DNA of 34,916 nt from Collinsella aerofaciens. Its GTDB lineage: Bacteria; Actinomycetota; Coriobacteriia; Coriobacteriales; Coriobacteriaceae. The stretch lies in NCBI RefSeq assembly GCF_005845035.1, contig NZ_SPFO01000021.1:1-34916 (forward strand), read 5' to 3'. The notes beneath the pieces were generated by a model that saw only the letters and a program-made list of their open reading frames with translations, made no database searches and was not told the DNA's origin. The number at the start of each line of letters is the position of its first letter. Position 1 is the first letter of the stretch. Of this stretch, positions 27,861 to 34,916 are shown piece by piece. The position numbers and the translations under genes were made by a program.

Positions 27861-30245
27861 CTACAGCGTCATGTTTGGATCGGCGTCGACGTCGAACGGC
27901 GAGATTTCACCTCGGTCGAATTTACGGCGAGCGACCTCCGCGATCATGGCTGCGTTATCGGTACAGGCAGACAAGGGCGGCACCGTTACGCGAATCCCCT
28001 GGCGTCCAAGCTTCTTGATCATCATCTCGCGCAGATGCGGGTTGGCCGAGACGCCGCCACCGATGCAGTATTCCTTGCATCCGGTAGCGTGCAGTGCGTT
28101 TTTGGCCTTCTTGTACTGCACGTCAAAGACAGCTGCCTCAAACGAAGCTGCCAGATCGGGCAGGTGAATCGTGCGCCCGGCCTTGGTCTCCTGTTCAATG
28201 TAGAGCGTCACGGCCGTTTTAAGACCCGAAAGCGAGAAACGATAGTCTCCCCTGCTGTTAAGCGCACGGGGGAAATCGATCGCGCGGGGATTGCCCGTCT
28301 CGGCCAGCTTGGAGATGATGGGGCCACCGGGATAGCCCAGACCCAACGCCTTGGCTACCTTGTCGAAGGCCTCGCCCACAGCATCGTCGAGTGTCTCACC
28401 GAGCACCTCGTAGTCGCCCCACGCCTTCACGTGCACGAGCATGGTGTGCCCGCCCGAGACAAGCGTGAAGATGAATGGCGGCTTGAGGTCGGGCTGCGCC
28501 AGCAAGTTGGCAAACAGATGACCCTCAAGATGGTTGACGCACACGAGCGGCTTGCCAGCAGCGTAGGCAAAGCCCTTGGCGAAGGCGACGCCAACCACGA
28601 GCGCGCCCACCAGGCCCGGACCCTGTGTCACGCCCACGGCGGCAAGCTCGCTGGGGGCAATGGCTCCATCCTCAAGACCAAGCGATGCTGCGGCATCCTC
28701 GAGCGCCGCATCCACGACACTCACAATCACCTCGACGTGTTTGCGCGAGGCGATCTCGGGCACCACGCCGCCAAAGCGGGCGTGAAAATCAATCTGCGTC
28801 GACACCTGGTTGGCCAGCATATTGCCATCCGCATCGATAATCGCCACGGCCGTCTCGTCGCAGGAGCTCTCGATAGCGAGCACTAGGCGGCGGCGCTCAA
28901 TTTCGGCACGCTCCCCCTCGGAGCGCCCAGGCGCAGGCAGCGGCCACACGCGCTGCTCTGCCGCCGTCGGCTCGGGCGAAGCATTGTCGACCGGAAGCAC
29001 CAGGGGCAGCGGGGCCGTCATGACGATGGCGTCCTTGCCGGCACCATAGTAGCCGCGGCGACGGCCAGCCTCGGTAAAGCCCAGAGCGTTATAGAGCGCA
29101 ATCGCTCCCTCGTTGCCGTCCTCGACCTCGAGCGAAGCCGTGGTGCAGCCGAGCATCTGGGCATCATAGCTCACATGCGACAGCAGCTTGCGGGCAATGC
29201 CCTCACGGCGATGTGCCGGGTCGACGGCGACATCCAGAATCTGCACATCACCGTCCACGACCATACCGCCGGCAAGGCCCAGTAGCTTGCCGTCGTCGTG
29301 TGCCACCCACCAACTACGCGGCGCAGCGACGTCCTCGCCCAGTTCGGACAGGAACATGCCCGGCGTCCACGCCTCGTGTCCGGCACCTTCAAAGCAGGCA
29401 GCCTCCAGCGCGCTCGCGCCCTCGGCATCCGCCGCGCCCATGGGACGGAACTGCAGATGACGACCGGCGAGCTCATCGGCAACGCCCGTAATTCCGCTCT
29501 GCGCACTCTCGGCAAGACCAAGACGCTTGCGCTCGTTTTCCTCGGCATCCGAAAGGCGCGTGTAAATCGGCAGGACGCGGGCCGGATCGCCGTCACCCGC
29601 AGCGTGCGCGAGCAGCAAGCCCTCGCCCGAAGGCCACCACAGGTCGCGCTCCACGCAGCGGGCGGTCTCGTCCTCACCCAGCAGCTTGCCATAGCGCACG
29701 AGACCGTCACCGGTCAGCTGAACCTGGTCCCAGTCCGCTGCTTGGCGCCACTCATCGAGCGCCACGGCGGCCTTGACCACGTGTTCGCGCTCAAATTGAC
29801 GCTCGGGGCCCTCATCGACCAGCATATACAGCGCCGGATATACCTCACCGCGCATAGCATCGGCCAAGATACCAAGCTTGCCGCGCACGCCAGCCTTCCA
29901 CGCCGTCCAAGCGCAAGCGTCGAGCGTCGACACGCCCAGCAGCGGAACATTGGCACCACGCGCGAGGCCCTTGGCAGTGGAGATGCCGATGCGCACACCC
30001 GTAAAGGACCCCGGGCCGCGGCCGACCACATAGCAACCAACATCGCTGCGATCCAGACCGGCTTGAGCCAGCACGCCATCAACGGTATTCACGAGCTCAA
30101 CGTTGGCGTGACGGCGACACATGTGGTCGCCACTCACGAGCTTCGTCTCGCCCGTCTGCCCATCAATCCAGCTTGCCGCGCAGGCAAGCATGTCGGTCGA
30201 GGTATCGAGCGCCACCACCAGCGCGTTGTCGTTATGCAAGCTCAT
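27861..30245 (-). CDS. tsaD: TsaB-RimI-TsaD triple fusion
   Basis: A 794-residue cytosolic fusion of three proteins usually encoded apart. Residues 1 to about 245 are TsaB (GRGPGSFTGVRIGISTAKGL). About 265-415 is a RimI-like GNAT acetyltransferase (VDPAHRREGIARKLL, ALYNALGFTEAGRRRGYY). About 450-794 is TsaD (LAIESSCDETAVAI, the metal-binding HLEGH, SGGHT, and C-terminal CTDNAAMIA). TsaB and TsaD with TsaE transfer the threonylcarbamoyl group to A37 of ANN-reading tRNAs; RimI acetylates ribosomal protein S18 in E. coli. ATG at 30245 overlaps the end of tsaE by 14 nt, so the two are coupled. A TTG at 30263 is the alternative start. Confidence 0.94.
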   Translation of the reverse strand: MSLHNDNALVVALDTSTDMLACAASWIDGQTGETKLVSGDHMCRRHANVELVNTVDGVLAQAGLDRSDVGCYVVGRGPGSFTGVRIGISTAKGLARGANVPLLGVSTLDACAWTAWKAGVRGKLGILADAMRGEVYPALYMLVDEGPERQFEREHVVKAAVALDEWRQAADWDQVQLTGDGLVRYGKLLGEDETARCVERDLWWPSGEGLLLAHAAGDGDPARVLPIYTRLSDAEENERKRLGLAESAQSGITGVADELAGRHLQFRPMGAADAEGASALEAACFEGAGHEAWTPGMFLSELGEDVAAPRSWWVAHDDGKLLGLAGGMVVDGDVQILDVAVDPAHRREGIARKLLSHVSYDAQMLGCTTASLEVEDGNEGAIALYNALGFTEAGRRRGYYGAGKDAIVMTAPLPLVLPVDNASPEPTAAEQRVWPLPAPGRSEGERAEIERRRLVLAIESSCDETAVAIIDADGNMLANQVSTQIDFHARFGGVVPEIASRKHVEVIVSVVDAALEDAAASLGLEDGAIAPSELAAVGVTQGPGLVGALVVGVAFAKGFAYAAGKPLVCVNHLEGHLFANLLAQPDLKPPFIFTLVSGGHTMLVHVKAWGDYEVLGETLDDAVGEAFDKVAKALGLGYPGGPIISKLAETGNPRAIDFPRALNSRGDYRFSLSGLKTAVTLYIEQETKAGRTIHLPDLAASFEAAVFDVQYKKAKNALHATGCKEYCIGGGVSANPHLREMMIKKLGRQGIRVTVPPLSACTDNAAMIAEVARRKFDRGEISPFDVDADPNMTL

Positions 30246-30738
30246 CTTGTACAGCCTTATCAATCAAATGGGAAAGCTCCATTGCGCGGTCACCGTGCGC
30301 CTCAAGCGTTATCGTTCGCACATCGCTGTCGCCCTCATCACGCTTGAGCGTCACCGAAAGATACTCATCCGTCAGCTCGTCCTGGAATTGTTCGCCCCAT
30401 TCCAGCAGGCAAGCACCCTCATAGCCCAGCACATCGAAAATGCCCGTATCCTCGAGCTCGTAGGCATGCTCCAGGCGGTATAGATCAAAGTGAAACAGCG
30501 GAATACGACCTTGATCGTGAACGGCCATGAGCGCAAACGTAGGGCTCGTAACCATATGCCCATCGCCCAGCCCGCGCGAGACGCCCTTGGTAAAGTGAGT
30601 TTTGCCCACTCCCAGGCCACCGGTCAGGATGAGCACATCGCCGTCCTCAAGGCACGGTGCAATTAGCTCGCCAAAGTACTCCGTATCGGCAGCGCAAGTC
30701 GTTTTGTAAGTACCTACCCCCAGGCGCTCCAGGGACAT
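30232..30738 (-). CDS. tsaE: tRNA threonylcarbamoyladenosine ATPase TsaE
   Basis: A 168-residue P-loop ATPase that drives turnover of the TsaB-TsaD complex in t6A37 synthesis. The Walker A motif GGLGVGKT is at residues 40-47, with the family signatures VTSPTFALM, FHFDLYRL and LLEWGEQF. The length is normal. ATG at 30738 has an AAGGAG site, 12 nt after the udg stop. It directly precedes and overlaps the TsaB-RimI-TsaD gene, so the whole t6A transfer module except TsaC is here. Confidence 0.95.
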   Translation of the reverse strand: MSLERLGVGTYKTTCAADTEYFGELIAPCLEDGDVLILTGGLGVGKTHFTKGVSRGLGDGHMVTSPTFALMAVHDQGRIPLFHFDLYRLEHAYELEDTGIFDVLGYEGACLLEWGEQFQDELTDEYLSVTLKRDEGDSDVRTITLEAHGDRAMELSHLIDKAVQDELA

Positions 30739-30750
30739 ATATGCTCCTTA

Positions 30751-31371
30751 TTATTCCGAGGCGTCCTCTGGTGCGGGATGTCGCTCCAGATAATCGCCCA
30801 GCATCTTAAAGTCTTCCTCCAGCAGCTCCTGCCACGCCGGATTGCGCAGCGCTGCTGCCGGATGGAACGTGGGCATTACTACAAAATGCCCCATCTGGTG
30901 GAACCTGCCGCGCAACTTAGTAATGCCAATCTCGGTCTTAAGCACAAAGTGCGTCGCGGGGTTGCCGAGCGTCACGATAATATCAGGCCAGATGCTTCGA
31001 ATCTGCTCACGCAAAAACGGCGAGCAAGCCAGCACTTCCTCGGGACGCGGATTGCGGTTTCCCGGCGGGCGGCACTTAAGCACGTTGGCAATGTAGACGT
31101 CTTCGCGTTTGAGCCCCGCCAGCGACAAAATGCCGTTGAGGTCCTCGCCTGCCGCCCCCACAAAGGGCTCGCCCTGCAAATCCTCATTGCGGCCCGGCGC
31201 CTCACCAATAAACATCACGCGAGCGCGGGGGTTTCCCACGCCAAACACGATATTGTGACGCGACTGGTAGAGCTGGCAGAGGTGACAATCGCCCAGAACG
31301 GCCTCAATTTCCTCGAGTGCGACCTCACGTGGTGCCTGATGGGTATGGCCGGGGATGTGCATGACGCCCAT
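30751..31371 (-). CDS. Uracil-DNA glycosylase, family 4 (Fe-S)
   Basis: A 206-residue DNA-repair enzyme that removes uracil from DNA. Family 4 signs are the motif GEAPGRNEDLQGEPFVG and the late TFHPAAAL motif, plus four cysteines suited to a 4Fe-4S cluster: Cys29-x2-Cys32 and Cys100-x15-Cys116. ATG at 31371; its ribosome site TAGGAG overlaps the alr stop codon, so translation is likely coupled. It lies mid-operon between alr and tsaE. Confidence 0.92.
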   Translation of the reverse strand: MGVMHIPGHTHQAPREVALEEIEAVLGDCHLCQLYQSRHNIVFGVGNPRARVMFIGEAPGRNEDLQGEPFVGAAGEDLNGILSLAGLKREDVYIANVLKCRPPGNRNPRPEEVLACSPFLREQIRSIWPDIIVTLGNPATHFVLKTEIGITKLRGRFHQMGHFVVMPTFHPAAALRNPAWQELLEEDFKMLGDYLERHPAPEDASE

Positions 31372-31379
31372 AGCGGCTC

Positions 31380-32525
31380 CTACACGTAGACCTTGTCGAG
31401 ACGCATGCCAAAGCCGCAGGCGACCTCGTAGTTAATCGTGCCGCGCAGTCGGGCCATCTCGTCCATAGTGATCTCGGCATCGCCATCGCGGCCGACAATG
31501 ATCATCTCGTCACCATACTCGGCCTCGGGAATCTCATGCGCCGGGTTGGACTGAATGGCGACCATAAACTGGTCCATGCAGATATTGCCAACCTGATGCA
31601 CGCGCTCGCCGCGATACAGCACATCCATACGATTGGAAAGCGTACGCGATAGGCCGTCGGCATAACCGATCGGCAGCGTGCAGATCTGAACGCGCGTACG
31701 CGGTACGCGGTAGGTAAAACCGTAGCCCACGCCCTCACCCATCGCAGGGTGTGCCACGCGCGTCACGCGCGCATGGACGCTCATAACGGGATCGAGCTGC
31801 ATCACGCGGCCACTCAGCTCGCACGGCTGCATGCCATACAAGCCAACGCCGGCGCGAATCATATCAAAATGCATCGAGGGGTCGAGCATCGAGGACGGCG
31901 TATTGGCGCAGTGCACGATACCGCACTCAAAACCCGCATCTTTAATGGCCTGAACGGCCTCGGTAAAGCGCTGACACTGCAGCTTGTAGTCCCAGCCCGA
32001 AGGTTCATCGGCCGTGGCGAAGTGCGTAAATACGCCGTCGCACTGAATACCGCGATGGAAACTGATGCCGCGGACAAAGTCGAGCACCTGCGTGTAATGT
32101 ACGCCGATGCGGTTCATGCCCGTCTCGATGGCGAGATGATACTTGCCCACCTTGCCCGCCGCGACGGCGCATTCGCCATACGCAAGAGCAAAGTCAGACG
32201 TATAGACCGAGGGCATGATATCAAACTCGAGCAACGTCGGAATGGCCTCGATAGGCGGCTCGCTTAGGATGAGGATGGGTTTCGTAATCCCGCCCTGTCG
32301 GAGCTCAACGCCCTCGTTAACCGTCGCCACGGCAAACATGTCGGCACCGGCCGAATACATGATCTTGGCGCACTCAACAGCTCCATGACCATAAGCATCG
32401 GCCTTGACCACGCAGCACAGGCGCTGACGTGGATTCAGCAAGTTCTTATAGGCCCTCGTGTTGCGACGGAGCGCCCCGCGGTCGATCTCGACCCAGGACC
32501 AGCGCGTCAAATCGGCTTTATTCAT
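31380..32525 (-). CDS. alr: Alanine racemase
   Basis: A 381-residue PLP enzyme making D-alanine for peptidoglycan. The PLP lysine is Lys41 in VVKADAYGHG. Also visible are the barrel signatures ETGMNRIGV and MIRAGVGLYGMQP, and the C-terminal domain with VGEVxxMDQ-like VGNICMDQFM and the end NYEVACGFGMR. ATG at 32525 lies 2 nt after the stop codon of nnrED, and the udg gene follows at 8 nt, so it is in the middle of a tightly packed operon. Confidence 0.96.
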   Translation of the reverse strand: MNKADLTRWSWVEIDRGALRRNTRAYKNLLNPRQRLCCVVKADAYGHGAVECAKIMYSAGADMFAVATVNEGVELRQGGITKPILILSEPPIEAIPTLLEFDIMPSVYTSDFALAYGECAVAAGKVGKYHLAIETGMNRIGVHYTQVLDFVRGISFHRGIQCDGVFTHFATADEPSGWDYKLQCQRFTEAVQAIKDAGFECGIVHCANTPSSMLDPSMHFDMIRAGVGLYGMQPCELSGRVMQLDPVMSVHARVTRVAHPAMGEGVGYGFTYRVPRTRVQICTLPIGYADGLSRTLSNRMDVLYRGERVHQVGNICMDQFMVAIQSNPAHEIPEAEYGDEMIIVGRDGDAEITMDEMARLRGTINYEVACGFGMRLDKVYV

Positions 32526-32527
32526 GA

Positions 32528-34144
32528 TTAGTCATCCGACCCTTCATCCATGATTCCCAGATCTTCGAGCGCATCCTTTGCCGCCAGTTCCATGGCAGGA
32601 CCGATCAAGTCGATAAGATCGGTCGCGATGACGCTCTTCTCACCATACTCCGTCGCCGCGGCAAAACCGGCGTAGCTGTGAAGTGCGACGGCGTACGAAT
32701 ACAGCAACTCCCAACGATCCATCTCGTCGCGCATGGTGGCAAGCGTGCCGGCCAAAATACCCGCGAGAACATCACCCGAACCGGCAGTTGCCAGAGAAGC
32801 CGGACCCGAGAGCGGCAGCAGCACACGCTCAACGCCACAGATAGCCGTCGTCGGCCCCTTGGCAATGACCACCAGATTGTCGGAGCCTGCAGCCCAGACA
32901 ACCTTCTGCGCGGCCGCAATCGCGGTACCAAGGTCGTTCACCTCGTCACCGGCAACCAGACGCGAAAGCTCACGATAGTGCGGCGTCATAACCAACGGCT
33001 GCTCGCGACGATACATCTCGGGATTACTATCAATGCCGTCAATGGCAATCTTAGCAAGGCAGTTGAGTGCATCGGCGTCCAAAATAAGCGGCACATCAAG
33101 CTCGAGCAAGCCCGAAACCACCTGCATAGCGCCGGCAGATGTCGTCATACCGGGACCGCACAGTACACAGCTGTACTTCTTTGCAATCTCGCACACAGTC
33201 ATGCGCGCAGCGGCGCCAAAGGAGCCGCGGGAATCAGACGGAATAGCAAAGACGGGAATCGAAGGAAGTGCCATGCGAATAAGATTGGCGCAGGCGTCAG
33301 GAGCCGCGACTGCCACGTAACCAGCACCCGCGCGAGCTGCAGACTTGGCCGCCATAATGGCAGCACCAGGATATTGCGCAGATCCGGCGACAATAAGCAC
33401 AGAGCCACGGGAATACTTATCGATATTCGTAGGTAGTGGAGCAAAGTAATCAACTAAGTCACCGGGCTCGACAATCTCGGCGGCGTGGTCGACATCATCG
33501 ATGACCTCGTCAAGACGGTCGTAAAGATTGCCGCAGATCAAATCACCAGCATACTCAGGGCCATCAGCGCTATACAGACCAATCTTGGGCGCAATCATCG
33601 TCACCGTATGCTCGGCACGAATGCAGTCGTCATCAACAACGCCCGTCTCGGCATTCAGGCCCGAGGGGACATCAATGGATACGACACAATCGGCGCATTC
33701 ATTGACCGTAGGAATCCAGATGGAGAACGGCGCACGCAGATTCCCGTGAAAACCGGTACCAAAAATGGCATCGACAACAACATCGGCCTTATCGATCAAA
33801 ACCTCGAGTTCGTCACGCGAGGGGCCGACGCAAACGTGCACATCGCGGCCGGCAGTACGACGAGCAACATGACGTGCCAGAGCAGCAGGAATCTCATCCG
33901 GCTCAACCGGAGAAACGATATCGACGTCCACACCCTTATGGCTCAGAATATCGGCGGCAACCCAACCGTCGCCGCCATTATTACCAAAACCGACCAGAAC
34001 GAGAACCCGATCGGGATTGAGCTTCAAGACCTCGTTGGCGGCAAACTCACCTGCTAGCTCCATAAGCTCGGCCTTCGAAGTCCCTTCGCGTTCGATGATA
34101 TCCTCGAGACGAACGACTTCTTCGGTACTCAAAACCGGTTTCAT
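32528..34144 (-). CDS. nnrD: Bifunctional NAD(P)H-hydrate epimerase / ADP-dependent dehydratase
   Basis: A 538-residue repair enzyme for hydrated NAD(P)H. The N-terminal NnrE/YjeF_N epimerase domain (1 to about 225) contains VGFGNNGGDGWVAA and DAIFGTGFHG. The C-terminal NnrD/carbohydrate-kinase-like dehydratase domain (about 240-520) contains SRGSVLIVAGSAQYPGAA, DADALN and the ATP/ADP-site ATAGSGDVLAGILAG. The layout matches E. coli YjeF (NnrED). Its ATG at 34144 directly abuts the acpS stop codon, with TAGGAG inside the end of acpS. Confidence 0.95.
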   Translation of the reverse strand: MKPVLSTEEVVRLEDIIEREGTSKAELMELAGEFAANEVLKLNPDRVLVLVGFGNNGGDGWVAADILSHKGVDVDIVSPVEPDEIPAALARHVARRTAGRDVHVCVGPSRDELEVLIDKADVVVDAIFGTGFHGNLRAPFSIWIPTVNECADCVVSIDVPSGLNAETGVVDDDCIRAEHTVTMIAPKIGLYSADGPEYAGDLICGNLYDRLDEVIDDVDHAAEIVEPGDLVDYFAPLPTNIDKYSRGSVLIVAGSAQYPGAAIMAAKSAARAGAGYVAVAAPDACANLIRMALPSIPVFAIPSDSRGSFGAAARMTVCEIAKKYSCVLCGPGMTTSAGAMQVVSGLLELDVPLILDADALNCLAKIAIDGIDSNPEMYRREQPLVMTPHYRELSRLVAGDEVNDLGTAIAAAQKVVWAAGSDNLVVIAKGPTTAICGVERVLLPLSGPASLATAGSGDVLAGILAGTLATMRDEMDRWELLYSYAVALHSYAGFAAATEYGEKSVIATDLIDLIGPAMELAAKDALEDLGIMDEGSDD

Positions 34145-34684
34145 CTATGCTCCTAGCGTATCTTGCGAAGCATCGCCCAGGTGCTCCGTCAATGCTGAAT
34201 TCTGCAGCTGCTCAAGCTCATCTAAAACAGAGCGAGCCTCTTTAAATGTCTGCGCTACGCGTTTCTTGGTACTCACCTTTTCCTCTTTTGGCTTAGGCCG
34301 AGCATCTTCGGTAATCGCGATGGCATTCGCAACGGCTAAGTCTCCTGTAAGCGTAATGGAAAGAGCGACCTCAACAACACCCAGCTCTTGAGCGATCTCG
34401 AGAGCACGGCCCGAAAGCAGCGCCTTCGGTTTGCCGAGTTTATCACGCGTAACCGAAACATCCTTGCGACCAACGCCTTGACTAAAACCCGTGCCGAGAG
34501 CTTTAAGTACCGCCTCGCGCGAAGCAAAGCGGCTGGCATAGTGAGCAGCGGGACGCGATGATGCATCACAATACGCACGCTCTTCTTCGGTAAACACACG
34601 CCGAGCAAACGACGGCGTCTTTTCAAGAATTGATTTCATACGGGAAATCTCGACGATATCAACGCCGATACCAGCTTCAGCCAT
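34145..34684 (-). CDS. acpS: Holo-[acyl-carrier-protein] synthase with C-terminal extension
   Basis: A 179-residue phosphopantetheinyl transferase that activates acyl carrier protein for fatty-acid synthesis. The Mg/CoA site is visible in GIGVDIVEISR (Asp9) and ASRFASREAVLKALGTG. The catalytic domain ends near residue 125, the usual full length; a charged, Lys/Glu/Leu-rich tail of about 50 residues (from about ARPKPKEEKVSTKKR) is extra and looks helical or disordered. ATG at 34684 has GGAGGTG at 5-nt spacing; a start 12 nt upstream would overlap that site. First gene of the operon acpS-nnrED-alr-udg-tsaE-tsaBID. Confidence 0.93.
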   Translation of the reverse strand: MAEAGIGVDIVEISRMKSILEKTPSFARRVFTEEERAYCDASSRPAAHYASRFASREAVLKALGTGFSQGVGRKDVSVTRDKLGKPKALLSGRALEIAQELGVVEVALSITLTGDLAVANAIAITEDARPKPKEEKVSTKKRVAQTFKEARSVLDELEQLQNSALTEHLGDASQDTLGA

Positions 34685-34713
34685 GTTCACCTCCATATCG
34701 CACAGACTAAGTT

Positions 34714-34743
34714 ATTGTAGCCCGTTCACAGAAGATGCGACAA
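34714..34743 (-). promoter_or_regulatory. Promoter of the acpS-tsaD operon
   Basis: On the minus strand, TTGTCG (34738-34743) and TACAAT (34714-34719) are 18 nt apart, and the -10 is 29 nt before the acpS ATG. Confidence 0.5.
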
Positions 34744-34793
34744 ACGAGGGTTATAAAACACAGCTACTATGTGAGACAAAAGCCCGTAAACGC

Positions 34794-34822
34794 AAAAAAA
34801 GGGGAGGCCGCGAGGCCTCCCC
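34794..34822 (-). terminator. rRNA operon terminator
   Basis: A perfect 9-bp stem GGGGAGGCC / GGCCTCCCC with GCGA loop (34801-34822) is followed on the minus strand by seven T (34794-34800). It lies about 35 nt past the 5S rRNA 3' end. Confidence 0.92.
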
Positions 34823-34857
34823 CTTCTCAGTTCAAGCGTACGGCTCGGTGCCGTCCA

Positions 34858-34916
34858 CCGGTCAGCGGCGCCCTGGCCTCCCACGGGCTGACCCCGCAGT
34901 ACTCTCGGCGCGATGG
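34858..34916 (-). rRNA. 5S ribosomal RNA, 3' part (runs off the window)
   Basis: Read on the minus strand the last 59 bases match the 3' half of bacterial 5S rRNA: the loop-E/helix IV region CGCCGAGAGTACTGCGGGG, the TGGGAG strand and the terminal helix strand GGGCGCCGCTGACC. The 5' half lies beyond the window. The exact 3' end is uncertain by a few bases. Confidence 0.85.

Overview
The window looks like a chromosomal segment of a high-GC gut anaerobe of the Coriobacteriia, most likely Collinsella or a close relative. The basis is a gene-content and style judgement: phosphoketolase, glycogen and maltodextrin genes, a TsaB-RimI-TsaD triple fusion, Tat-type lipoprotein signals and strongly GC-biased third codon positions. 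No 16S sequence is present to prove it.

Layout. 1-4050: phosphoketolase (xfp) with its probable LacI-family regulator, both on the minus strand; two 21-bp-spaced palindromic operators lie in front of xfp. 4052-6445: murB (+) convergent with a secreted coiled-coil/cysteine-peptidase cell-wall hydrolase (-). 6712-11898: galE, malQ and glgP (+), each with its own terminator. 12269-16634: a minus-strand carbohydrate ABC operon (binding protein, two permeases, ATPase), followed upstream by a GntR/HutC (TreR-like) regulator. 17885-20335: a divergent PTS EIICB permease fused to a HAD phosphatase. 20449-22631: polyprenyl synthetase, a peptidoglycan-binding-domain protein and tRNA-Gln(TTG). 22678-25264: a repeat-dense patch and an orphan gene with a C-terminal TOPRIM-like (JetD-like) domain. 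25448-27607: cstA behind a long leader that encodes an Ile/Val-rich 14-residue peptide and an intrinsic terminator. 27861-34684: a minus-strand housekeeping operon tsaBID-tsaE-udg-alr-nnrED-acpS. 34794-34916: the terminator and 3' half of a 5S rRNA, so this operon lies just downstream of an rRNA operon.

How the genes work together. Maltodextrin or alpha-glucoside import (ABC and PTS), MalQ, GlgP and phosphoketolase form a coherent starch/glycogen-to-acetyl-phosphate carbon path. Five copies of a TTGTWTRAACAA-like site lie in the control regions of the ABC operon, the gntR/PTS divergent region and malQ, suggesting one regulon.

Most unusual features: (i) three copies of a 60-nt identical core, two of them held between perfect 33-bp inverted arms whose sequence is different at each locus; (ii) the attenuator-like cstA leader; (iii) the orphan TOPRIM protein; (iv) the PTS-HAD fusion; (v) further palindromic cassettes at 11996-12134 and 22678-22882.
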